DNA of 64,000 nucleotides, from positions 616,822 through 680,821 of the forward strand of contig BJOX01000301.1 in assembly GCA_009731375.1 (NCBI GenBank), written 5' to 3'. The DNA is from Paulinella micropora. Its lineage: Eukaryota > Cercozoa > Imbricatea > Euglyphida. The notes beneath the pieces are model-generated. The model did no database searches. It saw only the letters and a list, made by a program, of their open reading frames with translations, and was not told where the DNA came from. Position 1 is the first letter of the stretch. Every line of letters starts with the position of its first letter. A program made the position numbers and the translations under genes. Shown here piece after piece: positions 1 through 10,886 of the stretch.

Positions 1-61
1 TAATAATAATAATAATAATAGTAATAATAGTAATGATGATGATGATGATGATGATAATGAT

Positions 62-105
<44 letters not shown>

Positions 106-122
106 TAATAATAATAATAATG

Positions 123-165
<43 letters not shown>

Positions 166-182
166 TAATAATAATAATAATG

Positions 183-220
<38 letters not shown>

Positions 221-229
221 ATATCTGAG
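1..229. repeat. (TAA)n/(TGA)n compound microsatellite
   Basis: An almost uninterrupted run of TAA/AAT triplets with TGA and TAG variants. Open frames through it encode only Met/Ile strings and are not coding. Confidence 0.97.
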
Positions 230-631
230 GCGTACTGATGCAGCTAATGGCATATCCTCAACGGACATAAGCCTCCAATACCCTTGTTCGAGGTCCTCCA
301 CCCCCCCGTGTCAGTCTCTCGCCTGATGATCGGGGCCACCGATGGAGCTCCTGAGGGCAAGACTGCACTAAGCCGAGGTTATTCCGCAGTCCCAGCAACC
401 TCTTGCAAGACGTCACCGAATGTGCAAGTGCATACACCAAGCGCGGTTGCTAGAGCTGCCTCGAAACCCCACCCATAACAATCTGGTGTCTGCTGGGTCC
501 TGGGCTATCAACCAGCATATGCGGAGTTTAAGATCTTTTACGCGCGCAACGACCCTCCTCCCCAGCATCTACCACCAAAGGGTTATGAGTTGGCGTCACA
601 GTTTAACGCCTTGAGGCCATTGGGCTGAATC

Positions 632-640
<9 letters not shown>
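230..640 (-). repeat. SINE-like interspersed repeat fragment followed by an (ATA)n tail
   Basis: Positions 331-394 are the near-perfect reverse complement of 50911-50974 (shared core gactgcactaagccgaggtt), so this is a dispersed repeat in opposite orientation to the distal copy. The unit ends in a unique stretch followed by (ATA)n at 631-672. A microsatellite tail directly after a short noncoding unit is typical of SINEs, but no A/B box is visible in this fragment, so the class is inferred from the distal copy's tRNA-like part. Confidence 0.55.
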
Positions 641-674
<34 letters not shown>

Positions 675-960
675 CAACAACACACACACACACACATACA
701 TACATACACACATACATGATGTGAAATGTATATATTTTCTGTCTGTGCACAGATCAGCATACCAACTCGATGTCACATACTTACATACATGCATACGCAC
801 ATACATGATGTGAAATGTATATATTTACTGTCTGTGTAGAGATCGGCATACCAACTCGATGTCATACACACATACATAATGTGAAATGTATATATTTTCT
901 GTGTGTGTAGAGATCGGCACACCAACTCGATGTCGTGGGTGCAGTCTCAAATACAGTACG
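632..960. repeat. (ATA)n/(CA)n/(CATA)n plus three ~75-90 bp minisatellite units
   Basis: After (ATA)n, (ACA)n and (CA)n come three imperfect tandem copies of a unit beginning acat(g/a)atgtgaaatg and ending accaactcgatgtc, starting near 712, 802 and 874. They are separated by variable CATA-type spacer. Nothing coding is seen. Confidence 0.9.
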
Positions 961-971
961 TACTATGTACA

Positions 972-1680
972 TGCGCTATGTTATGTTATGTTATGTTATG
1001 TTATGTTATGTTATGTAATGTAATGTTATTTTATGTAATGTTATTTTATGTTATGTTATGTTTATGTATGTTTATGTTATGTTATGCTATGCTATGCTAT
1101 GCTATGCTATGCTATTCTATGCTATTCTATGCTGTGCTGTGCTGTGCTATGCTATTCTATGCTGTGCTGTGCTGTGCTATGCTGTGCTGTGCTATGCTAT
1201 TCTATGCTGTGCTGTGCTGTGCTGTGCTATGCTATGCTGTGCTGTGCTGTGCTATGCTATGCTGTGCTGTGCTGTGCTGTGCGCTGTGCGCTGTGCTCTT
1301 GTGCTGGGGGGCTGTGTGCTGTGTGCTGTGTGCTGCGGGCTGTGTGCTGCGGGCTGTGTGCTGGGGGCTGTGGCTGGGACTGGGGGNNNNNNNNNNNNNN
1401 NNNNNNNNNNNNNNNNNNNNNNNNNNNNNNNNNNNNNNNNNNNNNNNNNNNNNNNNNNNNNNNNNNNNNNNNNNNNNNNNNNNNNNNNNNNNNNNNNNNN
1501 NNNNNNNNNNNNNNNNNNNNNNNNNNNNNNNNNNNNNNNNNNNNNNNNNNNNNNNNNNNNNNNNNNNNNNNNNNNNNNNNNNNNNNGTGCTGGGGGCTGG
1601 GGGCTGTGTGCTGGGGGCTGGGGGCTGGGGGCCGTGGGCTGTGGGCTGTGCTATGCTATGCTATTCGTCTCACGCCATGC
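972..1680. repeat. Pentanucleotide satellite TTATG > CTATG > CTGTG, with a 200-N gap
   Basis: Starts as (TTATG)n, drifts to (CTATG)n and (CTGTG)n, then becomes G-rich (ctggggg) before a gap at 1387-1586 and resumes at 1587. Three frames stay open for 200-270 codons only because a pentamer without stop triplets is read in every frame. The encoded MLCYV/AVLC strings are artefacts. Confidence 0.95.
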
Positions 1681-1736
1681 TGTGTCATGTTATAGTATAT
1701 CATAGTATTTAGTATGTATGTACATCTATATGTATT

Positions 1737-2330
<594 letters not shown>

Positions 2331-2369
2331 TACCGATACTCCGAAACTGAGGGTCCAAGCTTGGGAAGG

Positions 2370-2453
2370 CCTGAAAGTAAGGAAGGAAGGGAAGAAGAAA
2401 GGAAGAAAGGAAAGGAAGGAAGAAAGAAAGAAAAGAAAGAAAAGCAAGAAATA

Positions 2454-2489
<36 letters not shown>

Positions 2490-2858
2490 AAAGAACAAAA
2501 GAAAGAAAGGAAAAGAAAGAAAACAAAGAAAGAAAGAAAACAACAGGAAAAAAAAGTCTTATGTATATGTGAGAAAGGTGAGAATGATGACACGGTTTGC
2601 ACCTCGCAGAGTGGTGGGGTCGGATTTTTTTTGGGGGTGGGGGGGGGGGGGGGGGGNNNNNNNNNNNNNNNNNNNNNNNNNNNNNNNNNNNNNNNNNNNN
2701 NNNNNNNNNNNNNNNNNNNNNNNNNNNNNNNNNNNNNNNNNNNNNNNNTTTTTGGGGGGGGGGGGGGGGGGGGGGGGGAGCAAGCTTTCAAAGAATATGT
2801 TCATTATTTCTGTCTCCAAACAAGGATCTGACAAAACTAGTCAAAAGTACTACCACTA

Positions 2859-2915
<57 letters not shown>

Positions 2916-2935
2916 GCTACTACTAGCTACTACTA
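2370..2935. repeat. (GAAA)n tract, G-homopolymer around a 92-N gap, (CTA)n tract
   Basis: GGAA/GAAA repeats run from 2370 to 2545. Poly-G flanks the gap 2657-2748 on both sides, and (CTA)n fills 2850-2925. The poly-G edges suggest the gap is an unresolved G tract. Confidence 0.92.
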
Positions 2936-2954
2936 CCAAGACGGGGAGCGCGAA

Positions 2955-3515
<561 letters not shown>

Positions 3516-4140
3516 TGAGTTCATGCTTTTGCGTACGTGATATCTTGTTTGGTGATGCAGAACAAAGGGCGTGCACATCTTGCAGCCAAACTCAAGATTT
3601 AACCCTAGCGCTAGACTTTGCTTCTTTCTCTCTGGACGTCATGACAGTCTTTATGTCAACAGGGGACAAGCATGGATAACACGGATCCTTGAGATGAGTA
3701 TGATGATGGTAACACAGCAGTTGAAAACACTTAGAAGAACATTGGACTTCCTGAATGTAATGTGGTTAGAATTTTCATTTCTTAACGTCAGACGATATAG
3801 AAAAATGAGCTTGACTCAAAATTATATTTTCTCTGCGCATCGCTTTTTTTTCAAGAAGTTTTTTTGTGGCAAGCCACATTGCTTTCTGTTCTTTCTTCTC
3901 CTCCTCCATCATCATCACCATCTTCTTCTTCTTCTTCTTCTTCTTCTTCTTCTTCTTCTTCTTCTTCTTCTTCTTCTTCTTCTCCTCCTCCTCCTCCTCC
4001 TCCTCCTCCTCCTCCTCCTCCTCCTCCTCTTTTCAAATGTCACCTGTGGGAGTTGGCTTGATCCTACCAGATGTGCTTACCGCTGACAGCACACAGCCCT
4101 CCTCCTCCTCCTCNNNNNNNNNNAAATTCGCTTCTCTTCT
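3516..4140. repeat. Short unique stretch, then (CTT)n and (CTC)n tracts and a 10-N gap
   Basis: 3516-3895 is unique sequence in which I recognise no gene. A CTT tract covers 3921-3981 and a CTC tract 3982-4029. A second CTC run abuts the gap 4114-4123. Confidence 0.85.
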
Positions 4141-4638
4141 ATGAAATCAACCTCTGCGAATCAAAATTGTTCAGTTCTTTTTACCTGCCTGTAATTACCT
4201 GTGTAACAATAGTTTGAATTTACATGTTGCCAGTAGAAAGGTCACATCTGGGTTGTAACATAGATAGACATGTATCCTTACGTACACAAATACGTTATTC
4301 ATTGTACAATGCATGAGCAGTATTGTGACGGAAATCTGGTCGTGCACGCATTTTTCCTTAGCTAAGCCTTTATGATTTATCTTCGCACCCATCCCTGCAA
4401 CTGACGTACAGCCCCTGTTAATACCAACACCAGTTTGTGTTTCAGAGTTTCTGGGGAACCAAGTCTCAGGATGTCCAAAGGTATCTCAATAGCTACTGTA
4501 GCATAACGTCTCGATTAGTACGAATTGTGGTCAGTATTACTGCGGACATTCAAAGTGGCAAACTATCCCACTTTGATATCATCGATCTCCATCAAGCGTG
4601 GTGATGTTTAAACGCTCGTGCCATCTTTTGAAAGCTCA
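4141..4638. other. Unassigned unique sequence
   Basis: About 500 bp without a convincing open frame, RNA signature or repeat. I see nothing I can assign. Confidence 0.6.
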
Positions 4639-4731
4639 GGGCAAGAGCGAACTTGTTGCTCTCAGTGACCACGACGATCAAGCCTAGATAGGTGATTGGA
4701 TAGATTAGCCAGAGTAGATAGAATAGATAGA

Positions 4732-4794
<63 letters not shown>

Positions 4795-4889
4795 CGGGAC
4801 AAGAGCGAACTTGTTGCTCTCAGTGACCACGACGATCAAGCCTAGATAGGTGATTGGATAGATTAGCCAGATTAGATAGAATAGATAGA

Positions 4890-4930
<41 letters not shown>
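4639..4930. repeat. Two tandem ~158-bp units joined by (GATA)n
   Basis: The segment starting gcaagagcgaacttgttgct near 4642 recurs almost identically near 4801. Each copy runs through the same unique ~75 bp into GAATAGATA and a (GATA)n tail, so a unique sequence plus its adjacent microsatellite was duplicated as one unit. Confidence 0.9.
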
Positions 4931-5256
4931 GAGCTTTCGCAAGACGTGCTCAGAATTTTCGTATCTCAAAGATTGATATTAATACCTCCAAGATTGATAT
5001 TGATTGACAAAAATGATTTCAAGGTTGAGTGATTTTACCATTTGAGTGGAGTCAGTAATGTCAATTTTTACACAATCGCTCGTTTACTAGTAATATGATT
5101 AATAGGTCAACCAGTTAGATCAACCTGTGTTACAATTATTAACATGCATAGGTAAGCACCTGAGGGGCGAACAAAGAGAGAAAAACAGCAGACTGCAGAG
5201 AGCAATGGACAATGAGCTTCGCAATGTCTCCAGTTAAGTTAATGGCAGGCAACCGG
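4931..5256. other. Unassigned AT-rich sequence left of the LTR element
   Basis: No open frame or repeat that I can support. It ends at the presumed target duplication (ggcgt, 5257-5261). Confidence 0.5.
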
Positions 5257-5261
5257 GGCGT

Positions 5262-5456
5262 CACTAGACGAGAGGGTTCGGAACTTTACTTTTACTTAGA
5301 GATTTGAATAATTACTGACACGTCACTAAGTGCCACAACCCCAGACCGCCAAAGCTTGAATTCACCGTTACACATAAAGTGATATAGGTAAAATAGGTAA
5401 TTGTCCTTGGGTTGGGCCGGTATGACTAAATACTATTATTAGTAAAATTGTCCATT
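5262..5456 (-). repeat. 3' LTR of the outer element
   Basis: About 95% identical to 20253-20451 in the same orientation, sharing cactagacgagagggtt at one end and taaaattgtccat at the other. It differs by short indels (ccggtatgac against ccggtactagtgac) and substitutions, so the two LTRs have diverged since insertion. Confidence 0.85.
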
Positions 5457-5467
5457 GCTCCCCCTAT
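5457..5467 (-). promoter_or_regulatory. Polypurine tract of the outer element
   Basis: Minus-strand aatagggggagc lies directly upstream of the 3' LTR. It is placed exactly like the polypurine tract of the nested Copia and would prime plus-strand DNA synthesis. Confidence 0.6.
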
Positions 5468-5592
5468 TTAGGAATAAAGGCCCCATCTACTTTATGCTAC
5501 TAACCTCGCATACATGATGGTAAATATTTTGCAGCACTATTCAGAAATTAACGGAGCCGTACTAACAACTATATGCACTAACTCTATAGTTA

Positions 5593-6380
5593 CTAACGTG
5601 GAAGAGGGGGAGGAGGGGGAGATGACTGGGGTGGAGGAGCCGAGGGCGAAGGGAGAGAGGAGTGGCCAGAAGGCATGGATGTGCCGGGAGTAGTAAGAAC
5701 CTGAGGGTGGAAGGAGGGCGGCGGAGGAGAAGAAGCAGAGGAAGAGGAAGAGGGGGGATCGTGGGGGTCCGAGGAGGTGGATGGTAGGGCATCGCGCTGC
5801 CCCCGTTCTGTGCATCGAGGATCAGTAGTGTCCGCGTTGTCCTGCATTTCGTGGGTAGTGGTCGTCTCAGGTGTGAGGTGTTGGTCTAACGCATTGTCCG
5901 GTGGGGGGGCGCTGGGTATGTCGCTTTTCCCCTCAAATGCCTCCTCCTGAGGCACGTTGGCCTCGTCTGCCTCTTCCATGTGGAGAAGGACGCTTCCTCT
6001 GCTGCGGTAAGGGGCGGCTGTGTCTCGGCCTGTCGTAATTCTGCTGAATGTACCACGTCTTCCAAATTAAGATCCTGGAGGGTACTTGTTGGAGTGTGCT
6101 TTGTAGGATCCGCGGCGCTTTCTACATTTGGTAATGCCTGACCCTTAGTGGTACCCAGGGTTACTGTCAGCATGGAAGAGTTCCCTTTGTCCTCTGGAGG
6201 AGTTGTTGTGTCGGTGGGGGGCTCAGAGGTCTTGTTATCGGAGCACGACGAGTGTGCAGTTGCCGGTCTCTGGGACGTTTCATCCTTCGCCGTGTCCGCC
6301 ATGTTTGGTTCTTCCTGGCTGGTCTGGATATCCCGAGGTCCCGACGTCTCCGTTATGCAGAGGTCTGGTGTGGTGTCCAC
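5593..6380 (-). pseudogene. Pro/Ser/Thr-rich tail of the Ulp1-bearing ORF, truncated
   Basis: Two overlapping open stretches (6380-5886 and 5979-5593) encode acidic then Pro/Ser-rich low-complexity protein with no domain I recognise. They match 46741 to about 47520 on the other strand. The match is very high down to about 5900 and then degrades through short indels to about 5600, where homology stops. To the left begins sequence that leads into the 3' LTR. The right-hand copy continues about 1 kb further, so this end looks truncated. Confidence 0.55.
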
Positions 6381-6613
6381 TGGACTCGGGGGGGGGGAGC
6401 AGAGTCAAGCGTGGGGTTCTCCTCGTCCGACTCTGAGCTGAGTGGGCTACGATATCCCGCTTCTGCTGCCAACTTATAGATCACGGATGTGCTGCAGGAA
6501 TCCAGGGGGGGCGGGAGGTTATGGGTCTGGAGGAAGCGTCTTCGTCGATTAAGGCATGCCTGGGACATACGTGTCTTTTCCAGTAGCCTACCAAAGGTTC
6601 GGTGAGCTTTCAT
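6353..6613 (-). CDS. Hypothetical fragment of the Ulp1-bearing ORF
   Basis: 86 codons, basic at the start (MKAHRTFGRLLEKTRMSQ) and Pro/Ser/Glu-rich at the end. It is identical in the right arm at 46508-46768. It overlaps the next stretch in another frame, so a frameshift probably divides one original ORF. No domain recognised. Confidence 0.45.
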   Translation of the reverse strand: MKAHRTFGRLLEKTRMSQACLNRRRRFLQTHNLPPPLDSCSTSVIYKLAAEAGYRSPLSSESDEENPTLDSAPPPRVQWTPHQTSA

Positions 6614-6620
6614 ATCCTGT

Positions 6621-7150
6621 TCACTGAAAATTCTCCGCGTGGGCAGAGTGCGCTATTTGAAGATGGTACTGATACGATGTGGGGTTCCTCAGAACCCATT
6701 CGCGTCGTCCCCTTTGTTGCGTCTCCTTGTCTTCAGTCTTGCCCTTCCGTCCATGGGATACCCGGTCATCCTCCGTCATCCGGCCTTCGACCATGCGCCA
6801 TGCATCTTCCAGTTGTCTGGTGCTCCCTGGCCTGTAAATATCCTGTTGGGCTGTGAGCCACAGCTTGTCCTGTGTGCTCTTGTCGATGACAACGGGTCCA
6901 GCGTGGGCCGGGCAGGTACAATCCGTCAGGGGCCGTAACCAGTGGTGACCAGTGGCTTGGGCCACCCTCAGGTATGTTTCTTTGAACTCTTGAGCCTTAT
7001 TAGTGAGCATCTTCCATGCCAGCGGTGAGAGCTTGATCCATTCGTGCCACCGAGAAGGGTCTTGCAGGGTTGTAGCAAGCGTGACCCTTTGTTGTTGCTT
7101 CTCCTCCTTCGCCGTCTCCTCCTTTGTAGGAATGTATGGAGGGGGGGTGC
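6621..7150 (-). CDS. Hypothetical fragment of the Ulp1-bearing ORF, with a CTCPAH motif
   Basis: An open frame from about 7150 that includes LQDPSRWHEWIKLSPLAW and MLTNKAQEFKETYLRV, then CTCPAHAGPVV, and ends in a basic, Gln-rich stretch. The start is uncertain because a frameshift from the upstream segment is likely near 7010-7150. The family is unknown to me. The mirror copy is at about 45967-46500. Confidence 0.45.
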
Positions 7151-7545
7151 TCTCTATTTATCTTGGTGGCTGTTTGTGTCGTTGGATCGCTCCCGTCCTC
7201 GTTGGGTATCTCTAAATCAGTGCGGGTGTTCGGGTCGCTGAAGGGTACCGTAGGTGACGTAATCTGGTGTGTCGGCACCGGAAGGTTGTCCTGTTGGGCC
7301 GCATCCCGTATATTGCCAGTGTTGGTGGTAGCATTGGTTTTCCCATGTCTTGCGCCTTTCTTTTTCCTTTCGCTGATGGTCTCCTTCTCCGCATCAGAGT
7401 CATTCTCTCGGTGGATGCGTTTCTTGCGTTTGGCTCGTCCCATCAGGTATTGGTACAGTCGTTTCCTTTCCGATTGAAGGTCCGGTAGGATATATTTAAG
7501 CTCTGTTGCCTTGGAGTCCCAGTTAGTCTGGTCAATACCACCCAT
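7000..7545 (-). CDS. Hypothetical basic/acidic linker downstream of the Ulp1 domain
   Basis: 181 codons. It begins shortly after the protease domain, has a strongly basic patch (GRAKRKKRIHR) that could be a nuclear or nucleic-acid-binding signal, and then a low-complexity D/T/N-rich region. It is identical to 45576-46121. It is probably part of the same polyprotein as the protease. Function unknown. Confidence 0.5.
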   Translation of the reverse strand: MGGIDQTNWDSKATELKYILPDLQSERKRLYQYLMGRAKRKKRIHRENDSDAEKETISERKKKGARHGKTNATTNTGNIRDAAQQDNLPVPTHQITSPTVPFSDPNTRTDLEIPNEDGSDPTTQTATKINREHPPSIHSYKGGDGEGGEATTKGHACYNPARPFSVARMDQALTAGMEDAH

Positions 7546-7572
7546 CTGAAGGCCCAGTGGGTTGCTTGCTGC

Positions 7573-8190
7573 TCATGTCATGTGGAAGAGCGTATGGAGG
7601 CCACATGTCCCAGATCCTTCCTCCTGCTCCGGGACGGGAACGTGGATGTACCCCGTGGTGGAATCTTGCTTAAGGAAGCTGACCTTGCGTAGGTTGTCGC
7701 TCCAGGCGTTGATCATCTTGGGGATGTCGAACTTCTGTCCCGCCGTGCAGGATGGGAGGGAGTCAAAGATGAGGATTAGTGGCTTCGATCTGGTAGCCTG
7801 GTCGCCAAGCTTGAGGTCTTCCGGCCCACAGACCCGTCCAGGACCTTGTCGTGTTAGAGTGACGGAGATCATCATGAAGAACCAGTGCATGTTTGCGACA
7901 TTAACCGGTATGAGAAGATGATGGTAGCGTTGGTCGATGGGCTTATTTCCCAGGGCTCTGAGGAGGAAGTAATCGTCCTTGGTATGAAGATTCCAGGACA
8001 TGTTGGGGCCGATAATAAGGGCACCATGCATCCGTGCTTCCTCCTCAAGATCAGCGAGGCAGGCGTGAATGATGTCATCTGTGAGCCACCCATTGGGTTT
8101 CTTGACATTATTGATGGCGTTCCTCGGTAGGATCAACGTGGTGTTGTCTTCGCGTCCAGAAGGCCGCCTTCGGTGGTATTTGGTCCTCAA
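7573..8190 (-). CDS. Ulp1/C48-like cysteine protease domain, left copy
   Basis: 205 codons. The C48 signature is complete: an entry motif (NGWLTDDII, residues 34-41), His102 in NMHWFF, Asp143 in LIFDSL, Gln189 in PEQEEG and Cys196 in GTCGLHTL, in the order and approximate spacing of Ulp1/SENP proteases. These enzymes cleave SUMO or related ubiquitin-like proteins, and the fold is known in NeSL-type LINEs and some MULE transposons. The Met start is arbitrary: coding similarity enters from the upstream ORF (8500-8108) across a frameshift near 8145. The natural protease end probably lies near the stop, just past the CGLHTLFHM block. The motif match is strong; SUMO specificity is inference. Confidence 0.8.
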   Translation of the reverse strand: MRTKYHRRRPSGREDNTTLILPRNAINNVKKPNGWLTDDIIHACLADLEEEARMHGALIIGPNMSWNLHTKDDYFLLRALGNKPIDQRYHHLLIPVNVANMHWFFMMISVTLTRQGPGRVCGPEDLKLGDQATRSKPLILIFDSLPSCTAGQKFDIPKMINAWSDNLRKVSFLKQDSTTGYIHVPVPEQEEGSGTCGLHTLFHMT

Positions 8191-8500
8191 AGGTAATGGT
8201 GGCCTTCATGCAGGGGTCATGATGGCCCTGAATGAACTCGGGGGAGACGGTCGTGGCAGGGGCGTCAGAGGGCGGTTCTTCCCTTGCCCGTTTGTCAGTT
8301 AGCTTAAGCTTGGAAGTAGGATTGGCGCGGTCAGGGGATGGTATTTCCTCGTCGTAGAGTCCGACTTCTCCGCTCTGGAAGAGCAGAAGAGGGGTCATGC
8401 CAAGACGGTAGGCTAGTCCACTGGTGAGGACTCGACCACCCAGATTGCCTTCCCAGGTCACATCGTCTGGGATGTGGTTACCGTCAGTGTAGACCTTCAA
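8108..8500 (-). CDS. Hypothetical segment preceding the Ulp1 domain
   Basis: 130 codons, no family recognised. It overlaps the protease ORF by 83 bp in another frame, so an indel near 8145 probably separates two parts of one protein. It is repeated at 44621-45013 in the right arm with the same break. Confidence 0.45.
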   Translation of the reverse strand: MKVYTDGNHIPDDVTWEGNLGGRVLTSGLAYRLGMTPLLLFQSGEVGLYDEEIPSPDRANPTSKLKLTDKRAREEPPSDAPATTVSPEFIQGHHDPCMKATITFEDQIPPKAAFWTRRQHHVDPTEERHQ

Positions 8501-8586
8501 AGGCGGTGTTGTTCCAGAACTGTGAGTGCCGATTCCTCCTCAGGCAACACGATGGGCCGCGTGGCTGGCTTCATGGCATCCGAGGA

Positions 8587-9306
8587 TCATGAATGCCTGG
8601 TGTATGTTTGAGCTTCGGTTTTGTACCTGTCGCCAGGCAGGTAGGTGATCCATCGCTCCTGGGGCTGGTTCCGATCTGTAGGTGCTCTGGGCATCCTGCT
8701 GGGTATGCCTGGCGGTGCGTCGTCTGCTTCCTCGTTATCTTCCTCAGTGGCCATAAGGCGGATCTCCTCTTCAGTTGGGATAGGTGGCTGCGTGACGACA
8801 CGTTGCATGGTGACTTTCCAGCGTCGGTCAGGACCGTATATGATGGATCGTTCGGCTCTTTCTGCGTTCGTTCTCGCCAGGAACGTAACTTGGGCTGAGG
8901 CCAGGTCGGTCCACTTGGGAGAGGGGCTCGCTGAATCCGTAGGGCATACTCGGGTAACAGTACCTATCAGGGTGGAGGCCTGGAGTATCAGGCGTCTTCT
9001 TTGTTGGTCGTCGGCAGGGCGGAGCGCCGTGGGGGCCTCCCTTGCCCACCATAGGTCTGCACGTACGGTGCGGGTGTCTTCCGGTGCCCTCGAAATCACT
9101 CCTGCGACGAGATCCCGTTCGAGGCGGAGATAAGGTCTCCTGAAGTCCGTCGGCTCAAAATCAAATAGCATGAGGTTGGTTGGTTGTGCAGGTTTGTCAC
9201 CATCATGGGCCTTGTCAGGGTCTGCGTTTAGTATTGGGGGCAGGATCTGGTAGAAAAGACGCGCATTTTCCCTGGTCGCGCATGGGTCTCGTTCGTCCGG
9301 GACCAC
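8587..9306 (-). CDS. Hypothetical N-terminal segment of the Ulp1-bearing ORF
   Basis: 239 codons from a GTG; no ATG is obvious. It has folded-looking sequence (LMLFDFEPTDFRRPYLRLE, RRWKVTMQRVV) followed by an acidic, Pro-rich tail. No homologous family recognised. A 1-bp difference near 8541 between this arm and the right arm lies just downstream of it. Its base composition is clearly richer in GC than the gag directly upstream, marking a junction near 9360. Confidence 0.5.
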   Translation of the reverse strand: MVPDERDPCATRENARLFYQILPPILNADPDKAHDGDKPAQPTNLMLFDFEPTDFRRPYLRLERDLVAGVISRAPEDTRTVRADLWWAREAPTALRPADDQQRRRLILQASTLIGTVTRVCPTDSASPSPKWTDLASAQVTFLARTNAERAERSIIYGPDRRWKVTMQRVVTQPPIPTEEEIRLMATEEDNEEADDAPPGIPSRMPRAPTDRNQPQERWITYLPGDRYKTEAQTYTRHS

Positions 9307-9367
9307 GAGAACGATTTCTTATCATCTCCTCGTTTGAATCGCTTGACAATGGCACTGTAGTCTAGGA

Positions 9368-9985
9368 TCAGGATGGAGGGGGGAAGGCCTTAACATGCCT
9401 TAGCCCTTCTACTGGGCACACCTTCTTCGTCACTGCCTTTCCTTTCTTTTTCTCACTCCAGCGCTTTGAGCGCTTCTCCTTCTCTATCTTCTTCTTTTCA
9501 ACTAACGGTTTGAGTGTGCTAACTTTGTTTTGCTCCCCCATCACTGGGGCTTCCTTCTCACTCTCTCTTTCCTGATCTGTGTGTAACCCGCCAAATCGCA
9601 CTCTCAACAAACCATACGCTGCCTCTCGCAACAACACATTCTCACTCTCCATGTCATGTGTGCATACAAAACATTGCTGCTCACCTGACACTCGCCCCTC
9701 ACATTGACGATAGACTTCTCTCTCTTGTACTACCATCACTTTGCCCATGTGGGCCTTCTCCTTTACCATGCCTGCTCTGTCTCGCCCTGTCAAAAATCTC
9801 ATCATCCTTTTTTAATGCTTTGACCTTCTCACCTTCCTCATCTGTGTCTGACTCACTCCCCCTATCTGTGTCAGAAGTGTCTGACTTACTCCCCCTACCA
9901 AACTTTCCATGTTCCCTTTTTGCTCTCTTTTCCTTCTCTCTCGGTTCTTCCTTCTCACCTAGCTCTTCTCTCGCCTTCTTCATCT
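9368..9985 (-). pseudogene. Lys/Glu-rich C-terminal gag tail of the outer LTR element
   Basis: Two overlapping frames (9805-9368, and the 3' part of 10340-9699) encode highly charged Lys/Glu/Ser sequence, continuing the gag downstream of its zinc fingers through probable frameshifts. It includes a CFVCTHDMESENVLLREA stretch (C-x2-C) that may be a further metal-binding turn. It ends in a stop near 9368, where GC-rich Ulp1-segment sequence begins. It is identical in protein sequence to the right arm (43317-43754). Confidence 0.5.
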
Positions 9986-9987
9986 CT

Positions 9988-10549
9988 TCACTCATGCAGT
10001 CTATGCTCACCCCGACACATCCTGCACTCCTTCTCACATGCGGAGAACACATGCCCCTCCATGTTACAGTTGAAACATTTCTCTCCTTTCTTCCATGTCT
10101 TCTTTCTCGTTCCTGTTCCTTTCCCTCCCCCTTTCTTATTAGTGGTGGTGTGTTTAAACCTACAGTTAGATCTATCACAGCTGCCTGACTGTTCAAACAT
10201 GTAGCACACCCCTGGCACACTTCGCATAGTGACTGACCCCTCTGTATGAGCAAAATGACACTCATCCCCCCACTTGCATCTACTCTCTCTTTGAAACCCA
10301 AAACACACACCTCTCTGCCCTTCCTCTCTTTTGTTGGCATCTTTCCCTGCGTGTCCTTTTTCTTTCTTCATCTTCTTCTCTCTTTCTTTATTTCTGTCTA
10401 TTTCCAATGCTTTTTCTTCCAACTCCTCCAACCATTCCTCAAAAGACCATACATGCTGCTTCTTGTTCATCTTCAGCGTGCTGATCCATCCTCCCCAATC
10501 CTTCCTCACCCCCTCTGACGCATACTCAGGGTTTTGTAAGGCATTGGTG
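9988..10549 (-). CDS. Gag C-terminal half with two CCCH fingers and a CCHC knuckle, left copy
   Basis: The open frame enters from the Copia boundary at 10549. It shows a Lys/Glu-rich coiled-coil-like helix (EEWLEELEEKALEIDRNKE), then CFGFQRESRCKWGDECHFAH (C-x8-C-x5-C-x3-H), CYMFEQSGSCDRSNCRFKH (C-x8-C-x4-C-x3-H) and CFNCNMEGHVFSAC (C-x2-C-x4-H-x4-C). CCHC knuckles bind packaged RNA in retroelement Gag; paired CCCH fingers are less usual there. With the Copia and one ATTAT removed, the frame joins the upstream half in phase (TMETII|TNALQNPEYA). The identical 173-codon protein is at 42613-43134. Confidence 0.8.
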
Positions 10550-10554
10550 ATTAT

Positions 10555-10876
10555 CGTTGATTAGGTAATACCCGGTCACTCACGGACCTAATACCTTGGA
10601 CGCCGGTTTGCTGAGAGACTCCGTTAGAAGCCACGATACCAATCGACACTTTTAATCCGCACGTAAATAGCAGAACTGACAAACTCAAAGGTAATAATGA
10701 AACTGAAATAAAGTCCGCACGACTGTAATTATTACACAATGGTTATTGTCCGATTCTGAATGCCAATATGACCGTTACGTCCGTTACAATTATTGACTAG
10801 AACTATACGGATAAATTACTTACCAGTCACAAAGTAATTACTACTTGAAAAGTAAAACGTAATTGTCCTACCAACG
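10555..10876 (-). repeat. Copia 3' LTR (left arm)
   Basis: 322 bp. On the minus strand it begins CGTTGGTAGGACAATT and ends CCTAATCAACG, a CGTTG/CAACG terminal inverted repeat rather than the bare TG/CA. It is near-identical to 18717-19039 and to 42246-42567. Confidence 0.93.
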
Positions 10877-10886
10877 CTCCCCCTTA
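10877..10886 (-). promoter_or_regulatory. Copia polypurine tract
   Basis: Minus-strand taagggggag abuts the 3' LTR and is the expected plus-strand primer site. Confidence 0.7.

Noticed and set aside
972-1712. Three overlapping long open frames encoding MLCYV/AVLC strings
   Set aside because: A pentamer repeat lacking stop triplets is open in every frame, and the frames cross a 200-N gap.
7573-8190. Viral adenain-type protease
   Set aside because: It shares the C48/C5 fold class, but the GWLTDD entry motif and Q-x6-C spacing fit Ulp1-like proteins, and the context is retroelement.
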